A DNA stretch of 64,000 bases from DATCJA01 sp963814955 (GTDB lineage: Bacteria; Acidobacteriota; Vicinamibacteria; Vicinamibacterales; UBA2999), in NCBI GenBank assembly GCA_963814955.1, contig CAWFEX010000008.1, positions 558,001-622,000 on the forward strand, written 5' to 3'. Shown here piece after piece: positions 1 through 9,272 of this stretch. Under the pieces are notes generated by a model. That model did no database searches and had not been told where the DNA came from. It worked only from the letters and a program-made list of their open reading frames with translations. The position numbers and the translations under genes are program-made. The stretch's first letter is position 1. Each line of letters begins with the position of its first letter.

Positions 1-681
1 AGACCGGATGATGCGGCCGTCGGTCAGCACATGCACCACGTCCGGGACGATGTAGTTGAGAAGCCGCTGGTAGTGCGTCACGACCAGGAACGACCGATCC
101 GCGACGCGCATCGCATTGACGCCATGCGCTACGACCTTCAGGGCGTCGATGTCCAGCCCGGAATCTGTTTCATCGAGAACGCCCAGCTTCGGTTCGAGCA
201 CCGCCATCTGGAAGATTTCGTTGCGCTTTTTTTCGCCGCCCGAAAAGCCCTCGTTGACTGGCCGGTTGAGAAACGCCTCGTCCATGTCGAGCTGCTTCAT
301 GCGGTCGCGGACGAGCGTCATGAACTCCATCGCGTCGAGCTCTTCTTCGCCGCGGTGCTTCCGCATCGTGTTCAGTGCCGCTTTGAGAAAGTACGCGTTG
401 TTGACGCCAGGAATCTCGACGGGGTACTGAAAGGCCATGAAAACGCCCGCACGCGCTCTTTCTTCGGGAGCCATCTCGAGCAGGTTCTCGCCTTCGAACA
501 GAATTTCGCCGTCGGTCACTTCATATTCGGGATGTCCCGACAATACGCGCGCCAGCGTGCTTTTGCCGGAGCCATTCGGGCCCATGATGGCGTGGACCTC
601 TCCGTGATTCATTGACAGATCGATGCCTCGAAGAATTTCTCGGCCTGCCACTCGCGCGTGAAGGTTTCGAACTTTGAGCAT
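1..681 (-). CDS. sufC: SufC, Fe-S cluster assembly ATPase (3' end outside window)
   Basis: Cytosolic ABC-type ATPase that works with SufB and SufD in the SufBCD scaffold for Fe-S cluster assembly. The 227 visible codons show a Walker A GPNGSGKS at about residues 34-41, the Suf-specific signature SGGEKKR and the Walker B region LGVLDETDSGLD, then a VTHYQRLL segment with the H-loop His. The ATG at 681 gives the usual start MLKVRNLHARV directly after a short intergenic tract, and no earlier start is needed. It is third in the minus-strand order Rrf2, A-type carrier, SufB, SufC. The C-terminal part, and probably sufD/sufS, lie beyond the left edge. Family assignment is secure. Confidence 0.96.
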   Translation of the reverse strand, partial: MLKVRNLHARVAGREILRGIDLSMNHGEVHAIMGPNGSGKSTLARVLSGHPEYEVTDGEILFEGENLLEMAPEERARAGVFMAFQYPVEIPGVNNAYFLKAALNTMRKHRGEEELDAMEFMTLVRDRMKQLDMDEAFLNRPVNEGFSGGEKKRNEIFQMAVLEPKLGVLDETDSGLDIDALKVVAHGVNAMRVADRSFLVVTHYQRLLNYIVPDVVHVLTDGRIIRS

Positions 682-684
682 CAG

Positions 685-735
685 TACCTTTGACCTTTGA
701 CCTTTGACCTTTGACTTTGACCTTTACCTTTGACC

Positions 736-737
<2 letters not shown>
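685..737. repeat. CCTTTGA heptamer tract between sufB and sufC
   Basis: About seven tandem, partly degenerate copies of the heptamer CCTTTGA fill the sufB-sufC spacer and reach the sufB stop codon. The same heptamer recurs at 30.8 kb, where it builds a hairpin between two convergent genes. It leaves no room for a normal ribosome-binding site in front of sufC. Confidence 0.85.
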
Positions 738-2181
<1,444 letters not shown>

Positions 2182-2183
2182 CG

Positions 2184-2534
2184 CTAACCCCTAACCCCTT
2201 CCTCCTGCTCGATGCTGAAGGACACACCACAGCCGCATGTGCTCTTGGCGTGAGGGTTGTTCAGAAGGAATCCCTTGCTCAACAAGCTCGTGTCGTAATC
2301 GAGTACGGTGCCGTCCAGTACCCGCAGGCTTCTTGCGTCCACGAAGACCCTTGCACCGTCCGCCGACTCGAAAACCGCGTCGTCCTGACGTGGAGTCGCC
2401 TCCCAGCCGAACACGTATTCGAAGCCCGAACAGCCGCCGGCCTTTACCGCCAGACGAAGCCCACTTTCGCCAAGCTGGCGCTTTGACAGCATCTTGTGAA
2501 TCTGTCGCGCTGCGTTCTCACTTATCTCAATCAT
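2184..2534 (-). CDS. A-type Fe-S carrier protein (SufA/ErpA/IscA family)
   Basis: Small (116 aa) HesB/IscA-like protein that carries Fe-S clusters from the Suf scaffold to target enzymes. The three conserved cysteines are visible: Cys35 in GGCSGF, and Cys100 and Cys102 in the terminal CGCG motif. The ATG overlaps the stop of the upstream Rrf2 regulator by 4 nt (ATGA), which implies translational coupling, and the gene ends 2 nt before sufB. Whether it is functionally SufA or ErpA cannot be told from sequence, so no symbol is given. Confidence 0.95.
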   Translation of the reverse strand: MIEISENAARQIHKMLSKRQLGESGLRLAVKAGGCSGFEYVFGWEATPRQDDAVFESADGARVFVDARSLRVLDGTVLDYDTSLLSKGFLLNNPHAKSTCGCGVSFSIEQEEGVRG

Positions 2535-2998
2535 GTCGCTTCGACCGGAACGCCTCCGGGTTTCCCTTTGCTTACCGTCACCGGCACCCGGCCATCCCCT
2601 TCGCCCATCTCAGCAAGGGTCGTCGTCTGGAGCACGGTGAGAATCCGATCCTTCACGCGCCAGAGCGGATCGCGAACCGTGCAGGCGCCGTACTGATCGC
2701 ACTGCTCGTCCCCGCGCCCGCAGGCCGTGATTGCCAGCGGCCCGTCAATCGCCTCGACGATGTCGGCCAGCGAGATCGACGCGGCGGGACGCGCCAGCTG
2801 GTAACCGCCGTGGGCGCCTTTCTGAGCGACCACGAATCCAAGCCGCGCGAGATGCTGGAGCACCTTGGCGAGCAGTTCGACGGGAATCTCGTATCGTTCT
2901 GCGATGGCGCGCGCGCTCGCCGCACCTGACGGCGCCTCGTTGGCCAGATACGATAGTGCCAGCAACCCGTAGTCGGTTTTCTTCGAAAGCCTCAGCAT
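2531..2998 (-). CDS. Rrf2-family Fe-S-sensing regulator of the suf operon (IscR/SufR-like)
   Basis: Winged-helix Rrf2 transcription factor of 155 aa. The start MLRLSKKTDYGL at 2998 is the usual Rrf2 start; an in-frame upstream start at 3043 would add 15 atypical residues and run through the operator. Helix-turn-helix occupies about residues 25-65, ending in KGAHGGYQLARP. Three cysteines at about 93, 100 and 106 (CGRGDEQCDQYGAC) match the [2Fe-2S]-binding triad of IscR-type sensors. It is first in the operon and overlaps the next gene by 4 nt, so autoregulation and control of sufAB(C) by cluster occupancy is the obvious inference. Confidence 0.93.
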   Translation of the reverse strand: MLRLSKKTDYGLLALSYLANEAPSGAASARAIAERYEIPVELLAKVLQHLARLGFVVAQKGAHGGYQLARPAASISLADIVEAIDGPLAITACGRGDEQCDQYGACTVRDPLWRVKDRILTVLQTTTLAEMGEGDGRVPVTVSKGKPGGVPVEAT

Positions 2999-3003
2999 GG
3001 CCG

Positions 3004-3030
3004 ATAACTCCGACCCATTTGGTCCTATAT
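3004..3030 (-). promoter_or_regulatory. Putative Rrf2 operator/promoter of the suf operon
   Basis: An imperfect palindrome lies 6-32 nt upstream of the Rrf2 start. On the plus strand GACC (3012-3015) and GGTC (3021-3024) are separated by 5 nt, with AT-rich flanks ATAACTCC and CTATAT. Read on the minus strand, a TAATAT-like -10 abuts the palindrome. Size and layout fit IscR/SufR-type operators. That this regulator binds it is inference. Confidence 0.6.
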
Positions 3031-3043
3031 TAACGCGATTCAC

Positions 3044-3440
3044 GCCGAATGGCTACCTGTTCGGTCGGATATCCGTCCAGCCGAGCTGACGAGCCGCACG
3101 GCCTCAAACCATCACGCCCTTCTTCAGATGCTCGAGGCCCTGATCGGTGAGGGCAACCATGCTGACCCGATTGAAGTCCGCGGCCGCCGATGAGGTTTTC
3201 AAGGTGGACCATGCTCAGACCGCCGGCTCCGATCTCATCGTCATGGCCGCACGGCATCTCGCACGCGTTCGTGGGAAGCGTCGCGGAAAGCCGTATTACG
3301 AAGAGCGCCGTGTCCGGTACTAATCGTGAAGGATGTGGTCGCTCCAGCGAAAGAGGACCGCCCAAAGGCGGCAAAAGCAAGTGGCGTAGCGATCAGCGTG
3401 CCGGCGGACCGAGTGCCCGCAGTGGAATATCTGCGACTGA
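3044..3440. other. Intergenic region without a convincing gene
   Basis: About 400 nt separate the suf promoter from the FkbM gene. Short open frames exist on both strands but none has a credible start, ribosome-binding site or recognisable domain. On the minus strand near 3105-3180 a short stretch reads VALTDQGLEHLKKG before a stop and could be the end of a decayed gene, but I cannot support it. Confidence 0.4.
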
Positions 3441-4553
3441 TTGCGGTGGTATTCCGCTTCGGACATGATGGTTGCCGACGTGGAAGACGAGGCCGAGATC
3501 CACTCGGAAGATGCATCTCTGCGCGTGGATTGGAAGACGAAGTATGCCCAGGCGAGAGTACAGCGTGACAAGATGCTGGGTGAGATTGCCGATGCACGCC
3601 GGGCAACCAGCTTTGCCAAGCATGAAATTCTGGAGCCTGCGACGCTTCAGCGACTGTTCCCCCACCGCTTCCGAACGCTGCACTCGCGGGCTCGCGCGCA
3701 GGATTCCGCAGCTCGCGAACGTGCATTCAGAGCCACGTGCGTAGCCTACGGTAGAAATGAGGAACCCACTTCACGCATCGAACGACGCGAAGTCGATGGG
3801 CTGCACTGGCATGTGCCGGCTCTGACCACGCACGTCGACGAATTACCTGGATGGTTCGAGAAGGAACAACGATTTCCATACGCCGCGATTCTTCAGACCC
3901 GCGATGTCAGCATCGGCGGGGTGATGCTCGACATCGGCGCCAACGTCGGTCGTCTGTCGATTCCACGCGTCGTTCTTGGTGATGTGACGGCCGCGTATTG
4001 CGCCGAGCCGGATTCCCTCAACTACGATTGTCTTCGCCGCAATGTTCTCGATAATGGGCTCGCCGGGCTGGTTATGCCCGACTGCGTGGCCATCAGCGAC
4101 CGTGATGGAGCGGTGACGCTGCGGCAGGGCAAGAAATACACCGGCCACCGTGTGGTGACCGACCCGAACCCGGCCGGCGATGTCATTGATGTTCCGGCGT
4201 GTACGCTCGACACCTGGGTCCGGCAACACAATATCGACCTCGATGCGGTCACCTTCATCAAGGTGGATGTGGAGGGGCACGAGCAGCGAGTGCTGGACGG
4301 CGCTGCAGGAGTGCTAACCAGGGCGCACATCGCCTGGCAACTTGAAGTCTGGTCGACCCAGCTCTCGGCGGTGGGGAACAGCGCGATGCAATTGGCTGCA
4401 TCGCTGGCGCGGCATTTCACGCATTTCGTCGATCTACGCCGCGAGATTCCCGCTCCGCGCGTCCGACCGATTGCTGAGCTCCACGATATGGCGAGTGAAC
4501 TCGACAAAGTCGGCGGCAAGACCGACATTGTTGTGTTCACGTCGGGTGAATAG
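3441..4553 (+). CDS. FkbM-family SAM-dependent methyltransferase
   Basis: Cytosolic methyltransferase of the FkbM family (O-methylation of sugars or small molecules; substrate unknown). The Rossmann SAM-binding motif MLDIGANVGRLS is at about residues 158-169. The family segments FIKVDVEGHEQRVLDGA and CTLDTWV are present. The N-terminal ~130 residues are a low-similarity extension with a charged helical segment, so the start is uncertain: ATGs at 3441, 3465 and 3468 are in frame and none has a strong ribosome-binding site. The gene stands alone, facing away from the suf operon. Family is sure; the role is not. Confidence 0.85.
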   Translation: MRWYSASDMMVADVEDEAEIHSEDASLRVDWKTKYAQARVQRDKMLGEIADARRATSFAKHEILEPATLQRLFPHRFRTLHSRARAQDSAARERAFRATCVAYGRNEEPTSRIERREVDGLHWHVPALTTHVDELPGWFEKEQRFPYAAILQTRDVSIGGVMLDIGANVGRLSIPRVVLGDVTAAYCAEPDSLNYDCLRRNVLDNGLAGLVMPDCVAISDRDGAVTLRQGKKYTGHRVVTDPNPAGDVIDVPACTLDTWVRQHNIDLDAVTFIKVDVEGHEQRVLDGAAGVLTRAHIAWQLEVWSTQLSAVGNSAMQLAASLARHFTHFVDLRREIPAPRVRPIAELHDMASELDKVGGKTDIVVFTSGE

Positions 4554-4651
4554 CATTCCCGGACGGTCCCGTTTCGGATGCCGGGCGCCGGTAGGGTTCG
4601 TGCAGCCGTACGCGTAACTACTGTGGGACACGGCGCCGCCCTATATGAGGA

Positions 4652-5329
4652 TCAATCGATAGCGAAACAGTAGAAAAGGCCGGCGCCGCCGGTGCTGGCG
4701 AGATCCTGTTGACCGCAGCCGCGCGAGGCGTGGGCCGAGTTCCACGACGTGACAGCGTCTCCCTGGCCACGGCGGTCGTGATGGCCAACCTGTGCGCGGC
4801 CGCTGCCGCTCGACGTCCAGCCACCACAGGTGAGATCGTCGCCCGCCGGGAACGCCGTCCCGTCGGGCCGCGACCCGGTGAGAATGTCATGGACGTTGGG
4901 CGTATCACCGACGCCATTCACCTGATCGAGCCGTTCGGTCACGGCCAGCTGTTTGTTGAACTTGTTACTGCGATGCAGATCGTCGAGGTTTGCGGCGACA
5001 AGGGTTCCCTCGGAGTTGTACCAAGGCCCTTTTCCAATTCGATCGCGGGCATTCACCGCAGGACGCCCTGCATTTGCTGGAGTGCTCAGGTACGCGCGCC
5101 ACGCGTGATCACCCGAACCTTCGGCGTTTGCGAGCGCCTGACAGTGGGCGTCGGCGCCGGCAATCCCTCCCAAGTCGCCGCCCCTTCCGGTTCCTTTGCT
5201 GGTCACGAAGAACGTCGTTACCGACTTCTTGCCCCCCATCTCGCGCGATTCTGGGGCGCGCTGCTGGCCTGCGGCGACCACCGCACCGGACCCGACGCAG
5301 GCAACTATCAGCCAACTCCAATGCTTCAT
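4652..5329 (-). CDS. Secreted lectin-like / endostatin-fold-like protein
   Basis: Exported protein of 225 aa starting MKHWSWLIVACVGSG with a Sec signal peptide that probably ends near AVVAAGQQ. The mature part begins TTFFVTSKGTGRGGDLGG and continues with an AxAHCQALA segment, WRAYLST, GPWYNSEGTLVA and a C-terminal GGAGLFYCFAID. This is the pattern of bacterial proteins annotated as lectin or collagen-NC10/endostatin-like, in a C-type-lectin-like fold. Four conserved Cys could form disulfides. The ATG at 5329 overlaps the stop of the TPR gene (ATGA), so the two are coupled. Function is not established; carbohydrate binding is only a guess. Confidence 0.7.
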   Translation of the reverse strand: MKHWSWLIVACVGSGAVVAAGQQRAPESREMGGKKSVTTFFVTSKGTGRGGDLGGIAGADAHCQALANAEGSGDHAWRAYLSTPANAGRPAVNARDRIGKGPWYNSEGTLVAANLDDLHRSNKFNKQLAVTERLDQVNGVGDTPNVHDILTGSRPDGTAFPAGDDLTCGGWTSSGSGRAQVGHHDRRGQGDAVTSWNSAHASRGCGQQDLASTGGAGLFYCFAID

Positions 5330-6034
5330 TTGATTTTCACCAGCAGCGTACGAGCTTTCTCCTTGAACTCGCGATCCTCGGGGGCCCATTCCGTGTCGAG
5401 CGGCGCATCCAGCACCTTCTGGAGCTCCGTTCTCGCCTCCGCCGCGCGGTCCATGTCGAGAAGCGTCTCGGCGAGGAAGTAATGCGAAACGGTGCTGTTG
5501 GGATTGTATGTGAGCGACCGCTGCAGGTGCTCGACCGACTTCCGGTTGCTGCCGCCAAACAGCCCGGGAATTTTGAAGTACCAGCGGCCGAGCGCACGAT
5601 CGGCTGACCCTTGTTGATAGGTGGGATCGATTCGCAGCACGGTCTCGAGGGCGTCCTTGATCGGGCCGCGGTATTTCAGCCCCTGCCGCAACCCGAACGA
5701 TTCAGCCAGCATGCCCATGTTGGCGGCCATCCAGAAGTGCCCGTCGGGCCGCCTGGGATCGATAGCGATAGCGCGTCTGCCCGCTTCGATGCCGCGTTCG
5801 TACTGTCGCCTCTGATCTGCGCGCGGCACATGCTCGCCCAACCAGTAACACACGCGCGCAAGCTTCCACGCGGCTTCGAAATCATTGCCGTCGCGCATCA
5901 GCCGATCGTCCCATATGGCAGCGGCACGCTCGGCGCTGGCGGGGTTTGTACCGATCTGCGTAAAGGCGGTCGGCGTCTTCGGTGGCCGGCGCTTGCGCGA
6001 CGTAGCCTGCAAGCGCCAGCACCAGCAGCAGCAT
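5326..6034 (-). CDS. Exported TPR-repeat protein (one apparent frameshift)
   Basis: TPR-rich protein of about 235 aa, probably periplasmic. The natural start is the ATG at 6034, preceded by GGGAGGGAAA, giving the signal peptide MLLLVLALAGYVAQA; this frame must shift near 5950 (sequence CGGTACAAACC on the minus strand) to join the frame that continues TNPASAERAAAIWDDRL. Total length is 3n+1, consistent with a single inserted base. The body has helical repeats such as GIEAGRRAIAIDPRRPDGHF and TELQKVLDAP. It is translationally coupled to the downstream lectin-like gene. It resembles the TRAP-associated/TatT-like TPR families, but no specific partner is visible. Confidence 0.7.
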
Positions 6035-6061
6035 TTTCCCTCCCCTGTCGGGTGGGGCACC

Positions 6062-7552
6062 CTACTGAAGATTAACAGTTACGCACTTCCGCTGCGTGTA
6101 GCTGTCGAGCATGCCCTCGAGTGAATACTCGCGGCCGATGCCGCTTTGCTTGTAACCGCCATACGCCTGCCCCGGAGACTGTCCCAATCCCTGATTCACC
6201 TGGACCCAGCCAGATTCGATCGCGTGCGCGGTGCGAAGTGCCTTCGACAGATCGTGGGTCCAGACGTATGCGGCAAGCCCGTAATGGCTGTCGTTGGCCA
6301 TGCGTATGGCGTCAGCTTCGTCCTCCCAGGGGATCGCCACGAGCACCGGCCCGAATATCTCCTCGCGGGCAATTCGCCAATCGTTGTGGACACCGGCAAA
6401 AACGGTCGGCTCGACGAAGTATCCCTGGGCGAGCGGCCCATCGGAGGGCGGCAATCCGCCCAGTACCACGCGCACCTTGGCCTGCCGCAGGCCGTCGTCG
6501 ATGTACGAGCAGACGCGTTCGAACTGCTTGCGGTTGATGATGGCGCCCATGTCCGTTGCTTCGTCGAGGGGATTCCCAATCTTCAGCTTCGTCAGCTTCG
6601 ACGAGAGCGTCGCGAGGAACGAATCAAAGATCGAACGGTGAAGAAACAGCCGCGACCCCGCCGTGCATGACTGACCTTGCCGGGTAAACCGCATGCCGGC
6701 GATAACGCCGTCAACCGTGCGGTCGTCGTTGGCGTCGGCAAAGACAATTGCCGGACTTTTCCCACCCAGCTCGAGCGACACCGGCACGATGCGATCGGCC
6801 GCGGCGTGCATGATCAGCTTCCCGACCTCCGTCGAACCGGTAAACGACAGTTTCCGGACCACGGGATGACGGGCCAGTGCCGCGCCTGCCTCTTCGCCGT
6901 AACCGGTCAGCAGATTCAGGACGCCCGCCGGCAAATGTTCTCCACAGATCTGTGCGATGCGCAGCAGTCCCAGTGGGGCATCCTCGGCGGCCTTCAGCAC
7001 CAGGGTGTTCCCTGCGGCAATGGACATGGCGATTTTCAGCGTCCCCAGGACGACCGGCGCGTTCCAGGGCACGATGCCGCCCACTACACCGATCGGCTCG
7101 CGGCGCGTGTAGCAGAGAACGTGCTCGTTGAGCGGTATGGTTTCTCCCTTTGCTTCGCTGGCGACGCCGCCGTAATACCGAAACACATCAATTGCGCCCT
7201 TCACCTCTGGGCGCGCCTGGGTGCGAATGGCATTTCCAGTTTCCAGCGCCACGATACGGGCGATCGGTTCGAGTTCGTTCTCAACGGCATCGGCTATTCG
7301 TAACAGCAGGCGTCCACGCTCGCGAGCGGGCACCCGGCGCCACGATTCGAACGCCCGGGCGGCTGCAGCCACAGCGCGGTCCACGTCGGCCTCTCCGCCG
7401 CGAGGCACCTGGGCAACAACCGTGCGAGTCGCGGGATTTTCGACGTCGATCGTGCGTCCGTCGGCTGCTTCGACGGACTGACCGTCAATCAGCATCAACG
7501 AACGCGTCACATCGCTCTTGCCGGAATGGATTTGCTGTGTCGCCGTGGTCAT
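6062..7552 (-). CDS. NAD(P)-dependent aldehyde dehydrogenase
   Basis: Soluble ALDH-superfamily enzyme of 496 aa oxidising an aldehyde to the acid. All hallmarks are present: the N-terminal DVENPATRTVVAQVP segment, cofactor motif IVPWNAPVVLG, the general base in LELGGKSP (about residue 260), the catalytic Cys in GQSCTAGSR (about 295), and the EEIFGPVL and GGYKQSGIGRE motifs. The ATG at 7552 is chosen because GGAG sits 5 nt upstream; an earlier GTG at 7558 would lie inside that site. The closest family type is betaine/aminobutyraldehyde-like ALDH, but the substrate cannot be read from sequence. It is 28 nt from the TPR gene start. Confidence 0.93.
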   Translation of the reverse strand: MTTATQQIHSGKSDVTRSLMLIDGQSVEAADGRTIDVENPATRTVVAQVPRGGEADVDRAVAAAARAFESWRRVPARERGRLLLRIADAVENELEPIARIVALETGNAIRTQARPEVKGAIDVFRYYGGVASEAKGETIPLNEHVLCYTRREPIGVVGGIVPWNAPVVLGTLKIAMSIAAGNTLVLKAAEDAPLGLLRIAQICGEHLPAGVLNLLTGYGEEAGAALARHPVVRKLSFTGSTEVGKLIMHAAADRIVPVSLELGGKSPAIVFADANDDRTVDGVIAGMRFTRQGQSCTAGSRLFLHRSIFDSFLATLSSKLTKLKIGNPLDEATDMGAIINRKQFERVCSYIDDGLRQAKVRVVLGGLPPSDGPLAQGYFVEPTVFAGVHNDWRIAREEIFGPVLVAIPWEDEADAIRMANDSHYGLAAYVWTHDLSKALRTAHAIESGWVQVNQGLGQSPGQAYGGYKQSGIGREYSLEGMLDSYTQRKCVTVNLQ

Positions 7553-7683
7553 GAGCACTCCAGGAGCGCGATCTTAGCGCACGACGTTGCTCGGGCGAGC
7601 TGGCGGTATTGGCTTTGCAACGTCGCGTGTTCCGGCGAAGGTTCCTCGAGCGATGGGGCTCCGCATGCGCATGGAGGACCGCG

Positions 7684-8058
7684 ATGACGAATTCCCGCAC
7701 GATCCCTCAGGCAGAATGGCGAACTTTTTTCGACGCGATGTCAACGGCTCTGGAAGGAAAACGGGTTCAGATTGAGGCGGCATCGCTCGAGCTTGGGGAT
7801 CAGATAGTCGCTGAGTGGCTGCCGTTGCTCGGGGTGACCTACGATTCGCGCGATGACCTGTTCGACGTCGCGCTAGGCGGTCTCGAGCTCGACCATTTGA
7901 TTCGGCATCCTCGTCAGGTGTTGGTTCAGGAAGGGCCCAGCGGCGTCGAGATGATTGCCCTGGTAACAGAGGACGGCACGAAAGAGTTGCTGCGACTCCA
8001 GGATCCCCTGATGCTGCCGGCACAGGGGAAACAGCCCGCCGGTTCCACCGCCCGATAG
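7684..8058 (+). CDS. DUF5335 family protein
   Basis: Small 124-aa protein without signal or membrane segments. The opening TIPQAEWRTFFDAMS, a central QIVAEWLPLLGVTYD segment and the ending ALVTEDGTKELLRLQDP match the layout I recall for DUF5335, a family of unknown function. The ATG at 7684 has a strong GGAGG seven nt upstream, and this excludes the longer in-frame start at 7609. The gene stands alone on the plus strand, divergent from the aldehyde dehydrogenase. Confidence 0.75.
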   Translation: MTNSRTIPQAEWRTFFDAMSTALEGKRVQIEAASLELGDQIVAEWLPLLGVTYDSRDDLFDVALGGLELDHLIRHPRQVLVQEGPSGVEMIALVTEDGTKELLRLQDPLMLPAQGKQPAGSTAR

Positions 8059-8105
8059 GTCCTCGGATATCGCGTCGCTTTTCTGTCACCAGGAGGGATA
8101 CGTGT

Positions 8106-8630
8106 ATGCAGATCCTTCAGTTGCGCGTGGTGGCGCCACTCCTCGTTTTCGGGCTTCTAACGACCGTCGGTTGTGAGGACAACGGTTCGACGACACGCCT
8201 GTTCAACGGTGGCACCGGTCCGTCACCGCGCTCTGACCCGCAGTTCGTTTCGCGTGGTGTGATGGTGCAACCAACATCGATCGAGGCACACCGCGTTGGC
8301 GACCCCTTGTGTCCAGCTCATCCGCCCTTCCTTGCCCCGTTCAACGTGGTCTTCCAGGGAGACGGAAGGTCTGACGTGTTCCTGAGCAGTGTACAGATGC
8401 AGTTCGTGGATCTCGCGGAAATGCGCGCCGGCGTGACGACACTTGGCCGGCCGGAGCTGGACGTCCGCTTCGGGTCGACGACGCTTCCCGCGTTCGGCAC
8501 ACGAGTGTTTCCGTTCTCGTTCCCATTTGGGTGTGCCGGTCTGCCCGGCGGCACGTTGACGGTGATTGTGGTCGCCGGCGATTCCAACGGCCACGAACGG
8601 CGGACGGTCCGCCGCATCCCTGTCCGGTAG
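8106..8630 (+). CDS. Putative lipoprotein of unknown function
   Basis: 174-aa exported protein. The N-terminus MQILQLRVVAPLLVFGLLTTVGC is a lipoprotein signal with the lipobox TTVGC (Cys23). The mature chain has beta-strand-rich stretches, a Cys pair and a basic end (ERRTVRRIPVR), but I recognise no domain. The start is supported by AGGAGGG about 10 nt upstream. It precedes the beta-barrel gene by 56 nt on the same strand, so both may serve the outer membrane. Confidence 0.7.
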   Translation: MQILQLRVVAPLLVFGLLTTVGCEDNGSTTRLFNGGTGPSPRSDPQFVSRGVMVQPTSIEAHRVGDPLCPAHPPFLAPFNVVFQGDGRSDVFLSSVQMQFVDLAEMRAGVTTLGRPELDVRFGSTTLPAFGTRVFPFSFPFGCAGLPGGTLTVIVVAGDSNGHERRTVRRIPVR

Positions 8631-8686
8631 ACCGTTCTCGTAATGCAGAGCCGGTTGGTGCCGCTCTTGCAGAGCCAGGCGGCACT

Positions 8687-9272
8687 ATGCAAACACGTTT
8701 GCAATCCGTCGTTTTGTGTACGGCGCTTGTCGTTCTTACTCTGGGATTACCTCGGACCGGCCACGCGCAGGGATTTGTGAGTCCCCTCATTGGCTACGAC
8801 TTTGGCGGCGATTCCGGGTGTCCGGAAATCACAGGATGCGAGGACAAGAAGCTCAATGTGGGGGTCGGCCTCGGAACTCTCGGCGCGGTCTTTGGTTTTG
8901 AACTCGATATCTCGTACGCGCGGGATTTTTTCGGCGCCGGGCCCGGCTACTCGTCAAGCGTCCTCACGATGATGGGCAACGTGCTTCTTGGGCCGGAGAT
9001 CGGACCGGTGCGTCCTGTACGGAACCGCCGGCCTGGGCCTGATCAAGAGCCACATCGATCTGGACGCCGCCGCGTTGATCGACTCCAGCAACAATCATTT
9101 CGGCTGGAACCTTGGTGGCGGGCTGATGATCTTCCCGGCGGAGCACGTTGGCGTGCGCGGGGACATCCGGTACTTTCATGCGTTCCAGGACCTGGACGTG
9201 CTCGGGATACCGCTCGGAAACACGAAGCTTGATTTCAGCCGGGCGAGCGCGGCGGTCGTCTTCAGGTTCTGA
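8687..9272 (+). CDS. Outer-membrane beta-barrel protein (one apparent frameshift)
   Basis: Small OmpA/OmpX-like barrel of about 195 aa. Signal peptide MQTRLQSVVLCTALVVLTLG ends near GHAQG. The body alternates polar and apolar residues and ends in a typical barrel C-terminus, VVFRF with terminal Phe. The frame must shift near 9015 (CGTCCTGTACGG): before it the chain reads MMGNVLLGPEIGPVRP, after it YGTAGLGLIKSHIDL. Total length is 3n+1, so one inserted base explains the break. A glycine-rich GYDFGGDSG start and the FGWNLGGGLMIFP motif are common in porin-family proteins. It converges with the amine oxidase, overlapping by 11 nt. Confidence 0.75.

Noticed and set aside
3030..3380. Possible small gene or relic on the minus strand before the FkbM gene
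   Set aside because: Only a short plausible stretch (VALTDQGLEHLKKG) and no start; cannot be told from chance.
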